From Clostridium sp. 'deep sea' (lineage in GTDB: Bacteria > Bacillota > UBA994 > PWPR01), in contig NZ_CP063353.1 of assembly GCF_014931565.1 (NCBI RefSeq), positions 2,542,001 through 2,606,000 of the forward strand: a stretch of 64,000 nucleotides of DNA, given 5' to 3'. Made by a program: the position numbers and the translations under genes. Of this stretch, positions 44,371-54,120 are shown piece after piece; the stretch's first letter is position 1, and every line of letters starts with the position of its first letter. The notes under the pieces were generated by a model. The model was not told the origin of the DNA. It worked only from the letters and a program-made list of their open reading frames with translations, and searched no databases.

Positions 44371-45819
44371 TTAAAAAACTGAGTACTCTAAAGCAATGTT
44401 ATCAAGATTTATTTCATTAATACATGTGAAATACCCCTGTTTATTTCTCCTATTTATAATATTCAAGGCCTTATCATAGCTAATATTATATGCTGCCATT
44501 AACATATAAGCAGAGGCAGTATTAACATTAACGTTTAATGGTTTAGTTTCACTCTGCCAAAAACATACGGGTACTTGAATATTACTCATTAGCCATAACT
44601 CTTTACCTACATTATTATCAATCTTTAGTTCATTTAACGTTACTTTTTCACATATGTTTTGCAAACAATCTTTAAACTGCTTAATATAAATACGTGTTTT
44701 AGCAATATCTCCAATCATACCAGCATAAGCAAGTTGCTCATAAATATCACTAAGGCTATTATCCACAGTTTTTCCTAAAGTTGTTGAAGTAAAAATGTTA
44801 ATCAGCTCTTGTTTATCTTGAGGAAAGCAGCTAATCCAAGTTTCAATAAAGTTAATCATTAAACTCTTATTTTTATAGTTATCTCTCATTTGGTACAACA
44901 CCCATAAGTTTTTAAGAATTACGTTTTCAAATGGGGTAAAGATATCTTTAATAGCTAGGTTATTAGGGATATCCCTAACTGTAAAGTGATTATAAAAGCT
45001 TGCTTCAAGATAATTATTTTGCAGTTTATCATTACTATTTATTCTATAAAACAAAGTAGCTATCACACCCTCGCAGGCTAACAGCTGTTGAGCATTTTTA
45101 AGCTTAAGCTTATTAAACATAGGGCTAGTATGCTCTAAAATTAATTTATTTACCAATTTGCTTTGCTGCTTTATATTGTTTAAATTTACTTTTTGATAAA
45201 TAAATCTATTATCAACAACTCCATTTATTCTATTACCAGAATCTAGCTCACTCTGCCATAGCTTAATTATTTGTTCATTATTATTATCTTTATTGAACAA
45301 GTCTCTATAAAGTTTTACATTGTCATAAGCAAAACGTTCAAATTGAATTGCAAAACCCTCTATAAAGGCTGTGTTTTCATCAGTAATGGCAACACTTAAA
45401 TGTTGCATTGTTGACTTACCTTCTTTTAATTCTGGTAAAATATTACTCATTTTTACATGGGCCAATTCATGACTAAATATGTTTAGCTTACCATTTGCTA
45501 AATTTTGCTCATTAATCATTAAGTCTACATAGTTTAACTGCTCATAATACTGCTGTTGATTTTTATTAAGAATAGTTAAGCCCCTTTTTGCAAAGCCACC
45601 ATCTGTGTTAGATAAAAATAGTACATTTGGTCCATATACATTTTCTACTAAGTTTCGGGAACATTGAGCTAGCTTAATAACAGATTTATGATATTTATAA
45701 TTTAACTGTTCTTTAATTTTTATATATAAACTGGTATTTTTATTTAGAAAATGACCACTAGCATTATCTACAGCCTTAACTAACTCTATAGTAGTATTTG
45801 TTGGAAAAATAAAACTCAT
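44371..45819 (-). CDS. HExxH metalloprotease-like protein with C-terminal helix-hairpin-helix
   Basis: The 482-residue cytoplasmic protein has the zinc-protease motif HELAH (about residue 114-118) in NIFSHELAHVKM, within a gluzincin-like setting, and a helix-hairpin-helix region at the C-terminus (LNVNTASAYMLMAAYNIS, then EINLDNI). HhH domains bind DNA or form protein contacts. The gene overlaps an upstream wHTH gene by 4 bp. The pair suggests a regulator plus a protease acting on it or on DNA-bound targets. No named family is recognised. Confidence 0.6.
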   Translation of the reverse strand: MSFIFPTNTTIELVKAVDNASGHFLNKNTSLYIKIKEQLNYKYHKSVIKLAQCSRNLVENVYGPNVLFLSNTDGGFAKRGLTILNKNQQQYYEQLNYVDLMINEQNLANGKLNIFSHELAHVKMSNILPELKEGKSTMQHLSVAITDENTAFIEGFAIQFERFAYDNVKLYRDLFNKDNNNEQIIKLWQSELDSGNRINGVVDNRFIYQKVNLNNIKQQSKLVNKLILEHTSPMFNKLKLKNAQQLLACEGVIATLFYRINSNDKLQNNYLEASFYNHFTVRDIPNNLAIKDIFTPFENVILKNLWVLYQMRDNYKNKSLMINFIETWISCFPQDKQELINIFTSTTLGKTVDNSLSDIYEQLAYAGMIGDIAKTRIYIKQFKDCLQNICEKVTLNELKIDNNVGKELWLMSNIQVPVCFWQSETKPLNVNVNTASAYMLMAAYNISYDKALNIINRRNKQGYFTCINEINLDNIALEYSVF

Positions 45820-46382
45820 AATTTAGTGGCTCCATTAATATTGTATCTTTGTTTTCTATTTAAAGAGGCAACCGTTAAATAAGCGTTTAAGCCAAAATCC
45901 GTTGCAGCATATTTACCATTATCTTGTTTAACTACAAAGCCTTTATTTTGTAAATCCTTAAGGTGATGGTGCATATGCCCGCCAGCCATGTTTGTTGCTT
46001 TCATTAACTCTCCACTGCTTAAATCTTGTTTTGCTAAAATTCTAATAATAACTAAACGCTGTTTAGAGGATAATACATTACATATGGCTGCTAAATCATT
46101 ATCATTTTCTTCTTCATAGAGAGTAGAGAAGCTAGTCACCTGAATACTTGATTTACTAGGTTGCTCATTTATAATTGTTTGCATTATTATGGTATCGTTT
46201 TGGCTAAAAAATTGCTTTAGTTTATTTGCTTCAGCTAAAAGAACAGACATTAACTCAGTTAGCTGCAAATTATTGTTGGTTACAGTGGTTGCTGTTGTGC
46301 TTAATATTTTTTCACCAAATACAGTTTGCTCAAGTTTTTCTATACGGTTTAGTAGTTGGTTAATAGTTATTTTATTATTCAT
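45816..46382 (-). CDS. winged-helix regulator (ArsR-like) with N-terminal coiled coil
   Basis: In about 188 residues, the N-terminal half has a short coiled coil (INQLLNRIEKLEQTVFGE) and a Ser/Thr/Gln-rich part. The C-terminal half (about 95-175) is an ArsR-type winged helix with LSSKQRLVIIRILAKQDLSS and the HMHHHLKDL recognition helix. No metal-binding cysteines are seen; the His cluster may be structural. ATG 46382 follows TGAGGT; the longer frame starts inside that ribosome site. It is coupled to the HExxH-HhH gene. Confidence 0.72.
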   Translation of the reverse strand: MNNKITINQLLNRIEKLEQTVFGEKILSTTATTVTNNNLQLTELMSVLLAEANKLKQFFSQNDTIIMQTIINEQPSKSSIQVTSFSTLYEEENDNDLAAICNVLSSKQRLVIIRILAKQDLSSGELMKATNMAGGHMHHHLKDLQNKGFVVKQDNGKYAATDFGLNAYLTVASLNRKQRYNINGATKL

Positions 46383-46563
46383 ATTATACCTCAATAATTA
46401 TAATTTTATATAATTATATAATTTTATAACTATTGTGTAAACATAGTTTGCATCAAAAATTTGTTAAAATACAAAGAAATATATATTTCGAGTAGCAAAA
46501 TGCTTGTAAATTTATTATCATTAGTAAAAGGGATTTTGGTGGTTAAAAAAAGGGGGATTTATA

Positions 46564-47124
46564 ATGACAAGAGCAGAAGCAGTTACATTATTAAAACAAT
46601 ACGTGAAAACAGACCGAGTATTAAGACATTCTTATGCGGTAGAAGCAGCAATGAGAGTCTATGCAAAAAAGTATGAACAAGATGAAAACTATTGGGGTTT
46701 ACTAGGTTTATTACATGATATAGATTTTGAAAAATACCCAGAGCAGCATCCTAATAAATCACCAGAAATATTAAGAGAAGCTGGCTTTGATAATGATTTT
46801 ATTAACTCAGTTTTATCTCATGCTAACTGTGAAGTGCCAAGAGATTCACTAGAGCGCAAATGTTTACATGCAGTAGATGAAATGGCTAGCTTCATTATAG
46901 CAATTGCTTTAATGCGACCAACTAAGTTAGAGGGTTTAAAAGTTAAATCTGTTAAGAAAAAAATGAAAGATAAAGCCTTTGCTAAAGCAGTTAATAGAGT
47001 AGAACTAAAGGCTTCAGCAGAGCAGTTAGGGGTAGAGTTGGCGGATCATGTAAATACTATAGTAAGTGGTTTAATAGAGCATGAGGCTTTGTTAAATAAA
47101 GAGGGGTATAGCTTACTTAGTTAA
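46564..47124 (+). CDS. HD-domain phosphohydrolase
   Basis: The 186 residues contain a HD domain with His in VLRHSYAVE, the HD pair in LLHDIDFEKYPEQHP and a further His in VLSHANCE. It matches the small HDIG-type proteins widespread in Clostridia. Metal-dependent phosphohydrolase activity on nucleotides is expected; the substrate is unknown. AGGGGG lies just before the ATG. Confidence 0.87.
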   Translation: MTRAEAVTLLKQYVKTDRVLRHSYAVEAAMRVYAKKYEQDENYWGLLGLLHDIDFEKYPEQHPNKSPEILREAGFDNDFINSVLSHANCEVPRDSLERKCLHAVDEMASFIIAIALMRPTKLEGLKVKSVKKKMKDKAFAKAVNRVELKASAEQLGVELADHVNTIVSGLIEHEALLNKEGYSLLS

Positions 47125-47159
47125 ATATTGTCTAACACCAAAAATTAAACAAAACAAAA

Positions 47160-47200
47160 AAACAGTCGGAAAAATAAAAAAAAGTTCCGTCTGTTTTTTT
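47160..47200 (+). terminator. intrinsic terminator
   Basis: AACAGTCGGAA (47161-47171) pairs with TTCCGTCTGTT (47185-47195) with one T-T mismatch, followed by a run of T. Confidence 0.8.
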
Positions 47201-47364
47201 AACTTTTAAAATTCTAAGGTATTGCTATTTATTAATAATAACTTGTTAATTTTAGAAAAATAATGTATTTTATATAATATAATCAATGCCTGTTTGTAAA
47301 AAATAAAAAATATAAAACTACTTTCATAAAAAGAATTACAATTTTAATAAGGATTAATAATAAT

Positions 47365-48936
47365 ATGATAAATATAAGTAAAAATCTAAAAAAATTAGCT
47401 TGGTATAATTTTGCTATGCATCTTATCCAAGTACCTATAATACTTATTGTAGCAAAACTTATGGGGTTAATTTTTACATATGCAACAGCGAAAAATGTAA
47501 ATATAGTTATTAGGTATAGTACTATTACCATTGTTGTACTTATAACTTATACATTATTTAAGTATTTCTTAGGAATTTTATATGACCAAAAAAAGATGCT
47601 TTTTTTACATCAATATAAAATGAGTGTTTACCATCAATTTTTAGCTAACCCTCTAAATATTTTGTTTATATCCCAAGATGGAGAGGTAATTGAAAAATTT
47701 CAGGATGACTTTGAAAAAGTAACAAGTAAAATAATTGATTTAAATCCTCAAGTATGGATAAACATTATCACTATTATTGGCTACTCAATTTATATTTGTT
47801 TGTTATGTCCTATTATAATGGTTACTTTACTTACAATTTCTCTATTTCAAATCGTTCCTCCAATTATTGTTAAAAAGTATATGACTGTTAATTATAAACA
47901 AACACGTGTTATTGAGGCCAAAATTATAAATTATATTATTGAAGGCTACAAAAACTTTAATATTATTAAGTTATATGGATTAAAAGATTACTACTTGAAT
48001 GGCATGAAAAAACTTCACAAACAATACCTTAAAATAGGCAATCGTGCCGAAGCAACACTAACTGCTGAAGTATCTTTAAATAAAATCGTAGAGAACATCC
48101 TCAAGTATGGTACATATGCAATTTTAGGTATATTTGTTTTACTTAAGTATTGCTCTGTAGATATTGGTGTTCAGGCAATAGCTTTATCAGCGAGGTTATT
48201 TGCTGCAGTTAAGTCTCTGTTTAAAAGTATTCCAAAGTTTGCAATAGCAAAAATTGCTGAAAATAGGCTTTCTATGTGGTTTAATAATTCAGATATTCAT
48301 AAAGAGAGTATAAGTAATTTAAAAATAACGTTATCAAATGTAAATTACGCTATTGAAAATAAAGTAATATTCGATAAGCTATCAACATGTATTGATGGCA
48401 ATAAAATATCCCTAATTAAAGGTGAAAATGGTGCTGGTAAATCAACCTTAATTCGCTTAATTTTAGGACTTGTTCAAAATAAAAAAGGCAGTATTGAAGT
48501 AGGAGGCATAGCCCCTAATAAAATAGCAGAGAGAGAATATCTAAATAAGCTGTTTTATTTGCCACAAGAAGATATTTCATTGCCAATTACAGCAAACGAA
48601 CTAGTAGAAATGGTTATTGATAAAAAAGCAATGATTGCCATAAGTCACATGCAAGACTTTTCATTAACCCAAAAAGCTATACATACTACATCTCTACAGA
48701 ATCTCTCTGGAGGAGAACGTAAAAAAGTAATGTTATCGCTGGCACTTTCTTCAGATACATCTCTACTTATACTAGATGAACCTACAAATTCACTAGACGC
48801 AGATAGTAAACAGGTTCTCAAGATGAAGCTCAAAAAACGTGTGGGAGGAGCAATCATAGTAACACACGACGATTCATTTGAAAATATAGCCAATCATGTG
48901 CTAAGAATCAACGAAGGAGATATTAGCTATGATTAA
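47365..48936 (+). CDS. ABC exporter half-transporter, subunit 1 (TMD-NBD)
   Basis: The 523-residue protein has an N-terminal membrane domain of about six helices (1-300) and a C-terminal ATPase. Walker A is GENGAGKST, the signature LSGGERKK and Walker B LLILDEPTNSLD, with a switch His in VTHDD. It overlaps the second subunit gene by 8 bp, so a heterodimeric exporter is likely. Cargo may be a peptide or drug; no precursor peptide gene is seen next to it. Confidence 0.88.
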   Translation: MINISKNLKKLAWYNFAMHLIQVPIILIVAKLMGLIFTYATAKNVNIVIRYSTITIVVLITYTLFKYFLGILYDQKKMLFLHQYKMSVYHQFLANPLNILFISQDGEVIEKFQDDFEKVTSKIIDLNPQVWINIITIIGYSIYICLLCPIIMVTLLTISLFQIVPPIIVKKYMTVNYKQTRVIEAKIINYIIEGYKNFNIIKLYGLKDYYLNGMKKLHKQYLKIGNRAEATLTAEVSLNKIVENILKYGTYAILGIFVLLKYCSVDIGVQAIALSARLFAAVKSLFKSIPKFAIAKIAENRLSMWFNNSDIHKESISNLKITLSNVNYAIENKVIFDKLSTCIDGNKISLIKGENGAGKSTLIRLILGLVQNKKGSIEVGGIAPNKIAEREYLNKLFYLPQEDISLPITANELVEMVIDKKAMIAISHMQDFSLTQKAIHTTSLQNLSGGERKKVMLSLALSSDTSLLILDEPTNSLDADSKQVLKMKLKKRVGGAIIVTHDDSFENIANHVLRINEGDISYD

Positions 48937-50515
48937 TGCTCAAAAGCAGATATACAAAGACTGTAAAAGATTTATGGCTGTACCAGCAATGTTAATTGCC
49001 CTAGAAGCGTTACTGAGTAATGCTTTATTAGTATATATAGCAAACACTTTAGGTAAGTTTGCAGATTCAGTTTTTCAGCTTAACTATAATTATGGACTCA
49101 AGAATCTTTACATTATGATTATCTGTTTACTATTATCTATTATTATTGTTCCTTTTATTGGTTTGTTTGGTAATTTGCTAATGTTTAAAAATAGTTTAGT
49201 TCATGATATCGCTATTATGAACAAGTTCTTTAATAAAAAATATCGAAATGCAACGGACATAGGAATGGGTGAAATACAACATAGATTAGATAACGACGCC
49301 GTCGACCTTCGCGTTTACTGGGTTCTGTTAACAGCAAAGTATATAGCTATACCACTAACAACTTGTTATTTGCTGTTTTCTGCTGTAGGTATAAGCGTTT
49401 TATATACTCTTGTTGTATTTATTCTCGCTGCAATTAAATTAATAGTTCCTGTTATTTTTAGAAAGCGCTTAGCTAATTATGATAAACAAACAAGGAAGTA
49501 TAAAACAACATTTCGTGATTTCGAAATGAGCATTATACAAAAACCATACATCATAAAACTGTTTAGATTAAAGAACCCTTTTATAAAAAGGTTAAATAAT
49601 TTATTTACTAGTTATTATTCCAAAGTTGGCTGTCAAAGTGTAAAATATACACGATTGGTAGATGAGGGTATGGTTTTACTTGATAAATTATGCCTAGTTT
49701 TAGTTGTTTTAGTAGGAACTATACTGCTGGCAAAGGGGAGTATTACTGGTGGTGCTATAGCTATAATGGTTGGTTTTTATGCCGTTTTTGGCACTATTCT
49801 TAACGATATAAGCTACATTATTCGTATTACACCTATTTTAAAGAATATAGTAGAGAGAATGACCTGGTTTTATACCGATATTGAAAACACCTCAGGCATA
49901 AAAATCGTTGATATTTCAAAAATAACGGCTGTTAACTTGTCGTTCTCATACGATAAAGCAACTGTATTACAAAATGTAAGTTTTAATGTAGCTGGTAAAA
50001 ATAAAACAGCCATTTGTGGAGTTAATGGTTGTGGAAAATCCACCTTAACAAAAATTCTGTGTGGTCTTTTAAAAAACTACTCGGGAAGTATTAAAATAAA
50101 TAATATAGAGCTAAGTAAAATCTCAGTAACAAGTTTACGTAAACTTATTGCCTATGTACCCCAAAATATCTACTTATTCGAAGGCACCATAAAGGATAAT
50201 ATACGTTTAGGTAATCTTCAAGCTAGTGATAAAGAGATTGAAAAAATCATGAATGAACTGGCAATTAACCATTTAGCTAATAGAACTATTACAGCAAATC
50301 AAAATGAGCTTTCTGGGGGAGAAAAACAAAGAGTAGCTATAGCAAGAGCAATTCTTAAAAATGCCAAACTACTTATTATGGATGAACCTAATAATAACCT
50401 CGATAAAGAGGGGCAACAGTGGTTAAAAGATTTTATTAAATCATATAATGCTCCATTAGTGTTTGTGTCACATGATTCACTACAAGAATTAGCAGATAGC
50501 TTTATTAAAATATAG
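48929..50515 (+). CDS. ABC exporter half-transporter, subunit 2 (TMD-NBD)
   Basis: The 528-residue half-transporter has about six helices followed by an ATPase with Walker A GVNGCGKST, signature LSGGEKQRVAIARA and Walker B LLIMDEPNNNLD. Walker B carries Asp then Glu, so both sites of the heterodimer could hydrolyse ATP. It pairs with the overlapping upstream subunit. Confidence 0.88.
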   Translation: MINAQKQIYKDCKRFMAVPAMLIALEALLSNALLVYIANTLGKFADSVFQLNYNYGLKNLYIMIICLLLSIIIVPFIGLFGNLLMFKNSLVHDIAIMNKFFNKKYRNATDIGMGEIQHRLDNDAVDLRVYWVLLTAKYIAIPLTTCYLLFSAVGISVLYTLVVFILAAIKLIVPVIFRKRLANYDKQTRKYKTTFRDFEMSIIQKPYIIKLFRLKNPFIKRLNNLFTSYYSKVGCQSVKYTRLVDEGMVLLDKLCLVLVVLVGTILLAKGSITGGAIAIMVGFYAVFGTILNDISYIIRITPILKNIVERMTWFYTDIENTSGIKIVDISKITAVNLSFSYDKATVLQNVSFNVAGKNKTAICGVNGCGKSTLTKILCGLLKNYSGSIKINNIELSKISVTSLRKLIAYVPQNIYLFEGTIKDNIRLGNLQASDKEIEKIMNELAINHLANRTITANQNELSGGEKQRVAIARAILKNAKLLIMDEPNNNLDKEGQQWLKDFIKSYNAPLVFVSHDSLQELADSFIKI

Positions 50516-50529
50516 TTAAGTAATAAAAG

Positions 50530-50553
50530 CAGTGCAAGCTAATGCTTGCACTG
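50530..50553. terminator. intrinsic terminator between convergent genes
   Basis: CAGTGCAAGC (50530-50539) and GCTTGCACTG (50544-50553) form a perfect 10-bp stem with a TAAT loop. Confidence 0.8.
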
Positions 50554-50583
50554 TTTAAGATTTGGTTTATTTAATTACTTCAT

Positions 50584-51375
50584 TTACATTTGTTCACAAA
50601 AGGTAATAATTGAGCCGTCAATTGTAGTTACTTCACAGGTTTTACCACCCCAAGGTTGCTCTTTAACTTTAGTTATTCCCTGCCAACCGTTTTCTTTTAC
50701 ATAAGAATAAAGTTTATCTATACCAATTACATTGGTAAATAACACAGCTCTTTTAGCGGGCTCTCCATAAGACATATGAAATCCATTAAAATCTGCTACT
50801 TGCATATGAACTAGTTCTCCAGGAAACGGCAATACACAGCCATAGGTTGCAATCCCTTCTTCGTTTCTGGCATCAATACCAGCGTACCAACCTAAAACAT
50901 CTTCAAACCATTTGCTTGTTTTATCCATATCTTTGGTATAATAAATAGCTCCATTATCCTGTACAGAATACCCTCTTTTACTCAAGTCTTTCATTTTACC
51001 TAACTCTCCTTCTAAAAGTGATTGAACAGAAATTTTTGCAAATGACTCTAACTTACATTTTCTTTTACGAGCTGCCAAAGGGGTAACACCGTAAAACCTA
51101 TAAAAGGCACGAGTAAATCCCTCGGCTGTGTTATAACCATATCTAACAGCAATGTCTATGATTTTTTTATCGCTATACAAAATTTCGTCTTTAGCTAGCG
51201 TTAAACGTCTATTTCGTATATATTCACCTAGTGTACAGCTGCATAGTAATGAAAAAAGTTTTTGAAAATAATAACTCGACATATATACCTGCTTAGCTAT
51301 ATCACTGGGTTTAAGCTCCTCATAAATATGCTCTTCAATGTAGTTGATAGCTTGTTGAATATTTAGTACAATCAT
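50584..51375 (-). CDS. AraC-family regulator with C-terminal VOC (glyoxalase-like) domain
   Basis: Residues about 1-105 hold two AraC helix-turn-helices (SDIAKQVYMSSYYFQKLFS and IIDIAVRYGYNTAEGFTRAF). Residues about 125-263 form a VOC domain that may bind a small ligand (IYYTKDMDKTSKWFEDVLGW). The order, DNA-binding domain first, is that of the Rob/SoxS-like effector group. ATG 51375 is chosen over an in-frame TTG at 51381; AGGAGGTGA lies upstream. Confidence 0.85.
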   Translation of the reverse strand: MIVLNIQQAINYIEEHIYEELKPSDIAKQVYMSSYYFQKLFSLLCSCTLGEYIRNRRLTLAKDEILYSDKKIIDIAVRYGYNTAEGFTRAFYRFYGVTPLAARKRKCKLESFAKISVQSLLEGELGKMKDLSKRGYSVQDNGAIYYTKDMDKTSKWFEDVLGWYAGIDARNEEGIATYGCVLPFPGELVHMQVADFNGFHMSYGEPAKRAVLFTNVIGIDKLYSYVKENGWQGITKVKEQPWGGKTCEVTTIDGSIITFCEQM

Positions 51376-51623
51376 TTGCAATCACCTCCTATCTACTTAT
51401 ATATTAAAGGTATTAAGTAATACTATCTTGATAATTTCTGTTTTAATTTGTCATAAATACCAAATAGCTTTTACGGGCTTTTGTAAATTATAGCAGTATT
51501 TCGGCTTGGTTAAAAATAAAAATCAAAATTGTTTGTAGTTATTAACTAATATATAAAATTTAGTATATTTAGTGTCCTACATACAGCCTTTTAGGGTGAT
51601 ATACTAACCACAAGGAGGTAAAT

Positions 51624-52466
51624 ATGAAACAATTGTACGTACAATCAGCAATAGACTATATTGAAAGAAACATAGAATTTCATTTAAGTGTTGAAAAAAT
51701 CTCAAAAGCCATAGGGATATCTCAAATATACTTACATAGACTTTTTTATACTTATACTGGCATGACGTTAATGCAGTATTGCAGAAAACGGAGATTAGAG
51801 TATGCCCGTTACCAGCTAGCTCAAAATAGTTTAGTTGTAGATGTTGCTTTTAAATATGGGTTTAATTCGTGTAGGTCATTTAGAAGAGCATTTACAAATT
51901 ATTTTCGCTTATCTCCCTCTAAAGCAAAAGCAATTTATTACCAACTACCTAACAAACTTAATCTAAAACAATTAGGAGGAATAAAAATGCTACCTTATTT
52001 ATCTAAACCACAAGTAATTGAAATGAACGAAATATATTGTTTAAGGTATGTAGTAATTAGTAAAAACCCCGAAATAGATGTTTGGGATTTTTTTGTAAAC
52101 TACAAACAAAAACACAATATAAAGACCTTAACAGAGTATGGCTTTGATATTCCTGTGTCAGAAGAAGAAAGTAAACAAGGATTAAGGGGATATGAGGCTT
52201 TATTATCTTTAGCTAAAGAAGACTTTAATAACTTTAACGGACCTGTAGTTACCAAAAAAATTATACCAAAAGCAAAATACCTAAGTTTAGTAATAACCGA
52301 TCCTTTTGTAGACCCCTTTGAAAGAATTCCCAATGGTTGGAGAAAGCTTTTTAATGAAGTAAAAAGCAATTATGAATTTAATGATTCCCAGATAGAGGCT
52401 TGTTTGGAGGAAAAAATAGAAGATAAACAACCAATAGATATGCGCCTTTATGCCCCTATAAAATAA
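51624..52466 (+). CDS. AraC-family regulator with GyrI-like effector-binding domain
   Basis: The 280-residue protein has an N-terminal AraC domain (VEKISKAIGISQIYLHRLFY and VVDVAFKYGFNSCRSFRRAF) and a C-terminal GyrI-like SOUL-fold domain (about 120-280), as in Rob and BmrR-type drug sensors. AAGGAGG precedes the ATG. It is divergent from the AraC-VOC gene, and both resemble drug or toxic-metabolite sensors, in keeping with the MFS and ABC exporters nearby. Confidence 0.87.
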   Translation: MKQLYVQSAIDYIERNIEFHLSVEKISKAIGISQIYLHRLFYTYTGMTLMQYCRKRRLEYARYQLAQNSLVVDVAFKYGFNSCRSFRRAFTNYFRLSPSKAKAIYYQLPNKLNLKQLGGIKMLPYLSKPQVIEMNEIYCLRYVVISKNPEIDVWDFFVNYKQKHNIKTLTEYGFDIPVSEEESKQGLRGYEALLSLAKEDFNNFNGPVVTKKIIPKAKYLSLVITDPFVDPFERIPNGWRKLFNEVKSNYEFNDSQIEACLEEKIEDKQPIDMRLYAPIK

Positions 52467-52555
52467 TACTTCAATTATTAATAGGGTAAAGCAGGTTTAA
52501 AAATGATACCTCTGTTTTTATTGTTACCTAAGCATATAGTAAATATTGTTCGCCT

Positions 52556-52595
52556 GTAGGGAATCACCTCTGTGTGATTCCGTTGTGGATACTTA
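52556..52595 (+). repeat. dispersed 40-bp repeat, copy 2
   Basis: This segment matches 44311-44350 at 36 of 40 positions. Its core GGAATCAC-CTCTGT-GTGATTCC is a perfect 8-bp hairpin, better formed than in copy 1. It lies in a gap between genes. Confidence 0.7.
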
Positions 52596-52644
52596 TATAA
52601 TGTGTATTAAATACAGTAAATAAAGTTGTGCACTATATAACAAC

Positions 52645-52689
52645 AAAGTAGCAGTAAGAAAATAAAAAACATTTTCCAACTGCTGCTTT
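52645..52689 (-). terminator. terminator of the MFS gene
   Basis: AAAGTAGCAGT (52645-52655) pairs with ACTGCTGCTTT (52679-52689), with one wobble pair. Confidence 0.55.
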
Positions 52690-52702
52690 TGCTTGTTAAA
52701 AA

Positions 52703-54010
52703 TTAGCTAATGTTTTCTAGGGGAGTTTGTTTTTGCCTAACATCTAAGTTTTCAACGTTACTATACTTTAAAATTAAAACATTAATAATAATCAGTAAAA
52801 CCCCACCTACTAAGGGTAGAATGTATGCTGGTAATTTATTTAGTAAAAATCCAGATATCATTAACCCTATAGGTGAAATTATTTTTCCTGCACTTATGCT
52901 TATACTTAAAACTCGGCCTCTAAATTCATTAGGAATAATCTTTTGCAATATATAAATAATGGGTATGTCAATTAAAGAAAGTGCAATACCAAAAACAGTT
53001 ATTATTATTGAATAGTATAATAAATAATTTCTAATACCTAGCTTAAAATTAAGTAATAATAATGGCATTGCAATTAAAACCATACTTACAGCTAATAACA
53101 CACTGATAAAAACTAGTAATTTATGGTAAGCAACTTTTTCAATTACTTTTTTAACACAAATTGCTCCTAAAATCATTCCAACAGGCAATGCACTTTGAAT
53201 AAAACCAAATTGTTTTGAGCTAAGCTTTAAAACATTGTTAATAATATAAGGTAAAGGTACTGTAACAGAAAAACTAATAAAAAAGTTTACAGAGATAAGT
53301 ACACTACATATTGCCATAATAGCCTTTCTGTTAATTATATATAAAAAGCCTTGTTTTATATCCTTAATAAAACCTGCTTTTACTTCTTTAACTTTTGCTT
53401 GATAGTTATATTTAAAATCAATAAATATCTCCGATATACCAGAGAAAATAAACGATATACCATTTATAATAATAAAACTTTGAATGTCAATATAAGCAAA
53501 TACCCAGCCACCTACAAGTGGTCCTGCAATTTTAGATAATGAATTTATTATTCTACTAATTGAATTAATATTCATTAGTTTTTTTGCTGAGACAATATTT
53601 GGTTTTGCTGTTTCAAAGCTTATGGAAAATATAGTGGTAAATACTGTAGTAAGAAAAGTGCTTAAATAAATAACTATTAAATTTAGCCCGTATTCTAAAC
53701 TTACAAAATATAGAGCTATAAATAAAAGTCCATTTAATAAATCCATAATGACAACCATTTTCTTTTTACTAAATCTATCTGCCATAACTCCTGCAATAGG
53801 ATTAAAGATTATAGTAGCCACTAAGCCAAAACCCAGAGTTGTTGCAAAACTAAGACCCGAACCAGTAAGCTTTAAAACATAAAGACCAATAGCAAAAGTG
53901 TATACCGATGTACCAAATACAGATATGAATTGGCCTAGCGAAAACAAAAGCAAATTATTAAATTCCTTTTTATTTTTTGAGGTTACGTTAATTGTTGTTT
54001 TATTTGTCAT
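52703..54010 (-). CDS. MFS efflux transporter (DHA3-like, macrolide-efflux type)
   Basis: The protein of about 435 residues has twelve helices with the MFS loop 2-3 signature GVMADRFSKKKMV and the repeat-like ERVLSI counterpart (EFRGRVLSI) before helix 10. Length and the N-terminal LFSLGQFISVFGTSVYTFAIG fit the DHA3 drug-efflux group. ATG 54010 follows AGGAGGT; the longer frame begins at 54031 without a ribosome site. It lies about 100 bp downstream of a MerR-methyltransferase gene, which may control it. Confidence 0.85.
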   Translation of the reverse strand: MTNKTTINVTSKNKKEFNNLLLFSLGQFISVFGTSVYTFAIGLYVLKLTGSGLSFATTLGFGLVATIIFNPIAGVMADRFSKKKMVVIMDLLNGLLFIALYFVSLEYGLNLIVIYLSTFLTTVFTTIFSISFETAKPNIVSAKKLMNINSISRIINSLSKIAGPLVGGWVFAYIDIQSFIIINGISFIFSGISEIFIDFKYNYQAKVKEVKAGFIKDIKQGFLYIINRKAIMAICSVLISVNFFISFSVTVPLPYIINNVLKLSSKQFGFIQSALPVGMILGAICVKKVIEKVAYHKLLVFISVLLAVSMVLIAMPLLLLNFKLGIRNYLLYYSIIITVFGIALSLIDIPIIYILQKIIPNEFRGRVLSISISAGKIISPIGLMISGFLLNKLPAYILPLVGGVLLIIINVLILKYSNVENLDVRQKQTPLENIS

Positions 54011-54096
54011 TTTAATACCTCCTATTTTCATTATAAAAAATAGGCTATAGCCAATGACAAGAGCATTATTTATTATTTTTACGTTTAAAAATAAAC

Positions 54097-54120
54097 AAAG
54101 ATAGAGTTAACCCTATCTTT
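54097..54120 (-). terminator. terminator containing the stop codon of MerR-methyltransferase 1
   Basis: AAAGATAG-A-G and C-C-CTATCTTT form a hairpin with one mismatch. The gene's last codons and its TAG stop at 54113-54115 lie in the stem. The paralog at 58985 ends in the same way. Confidence 0.6.
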
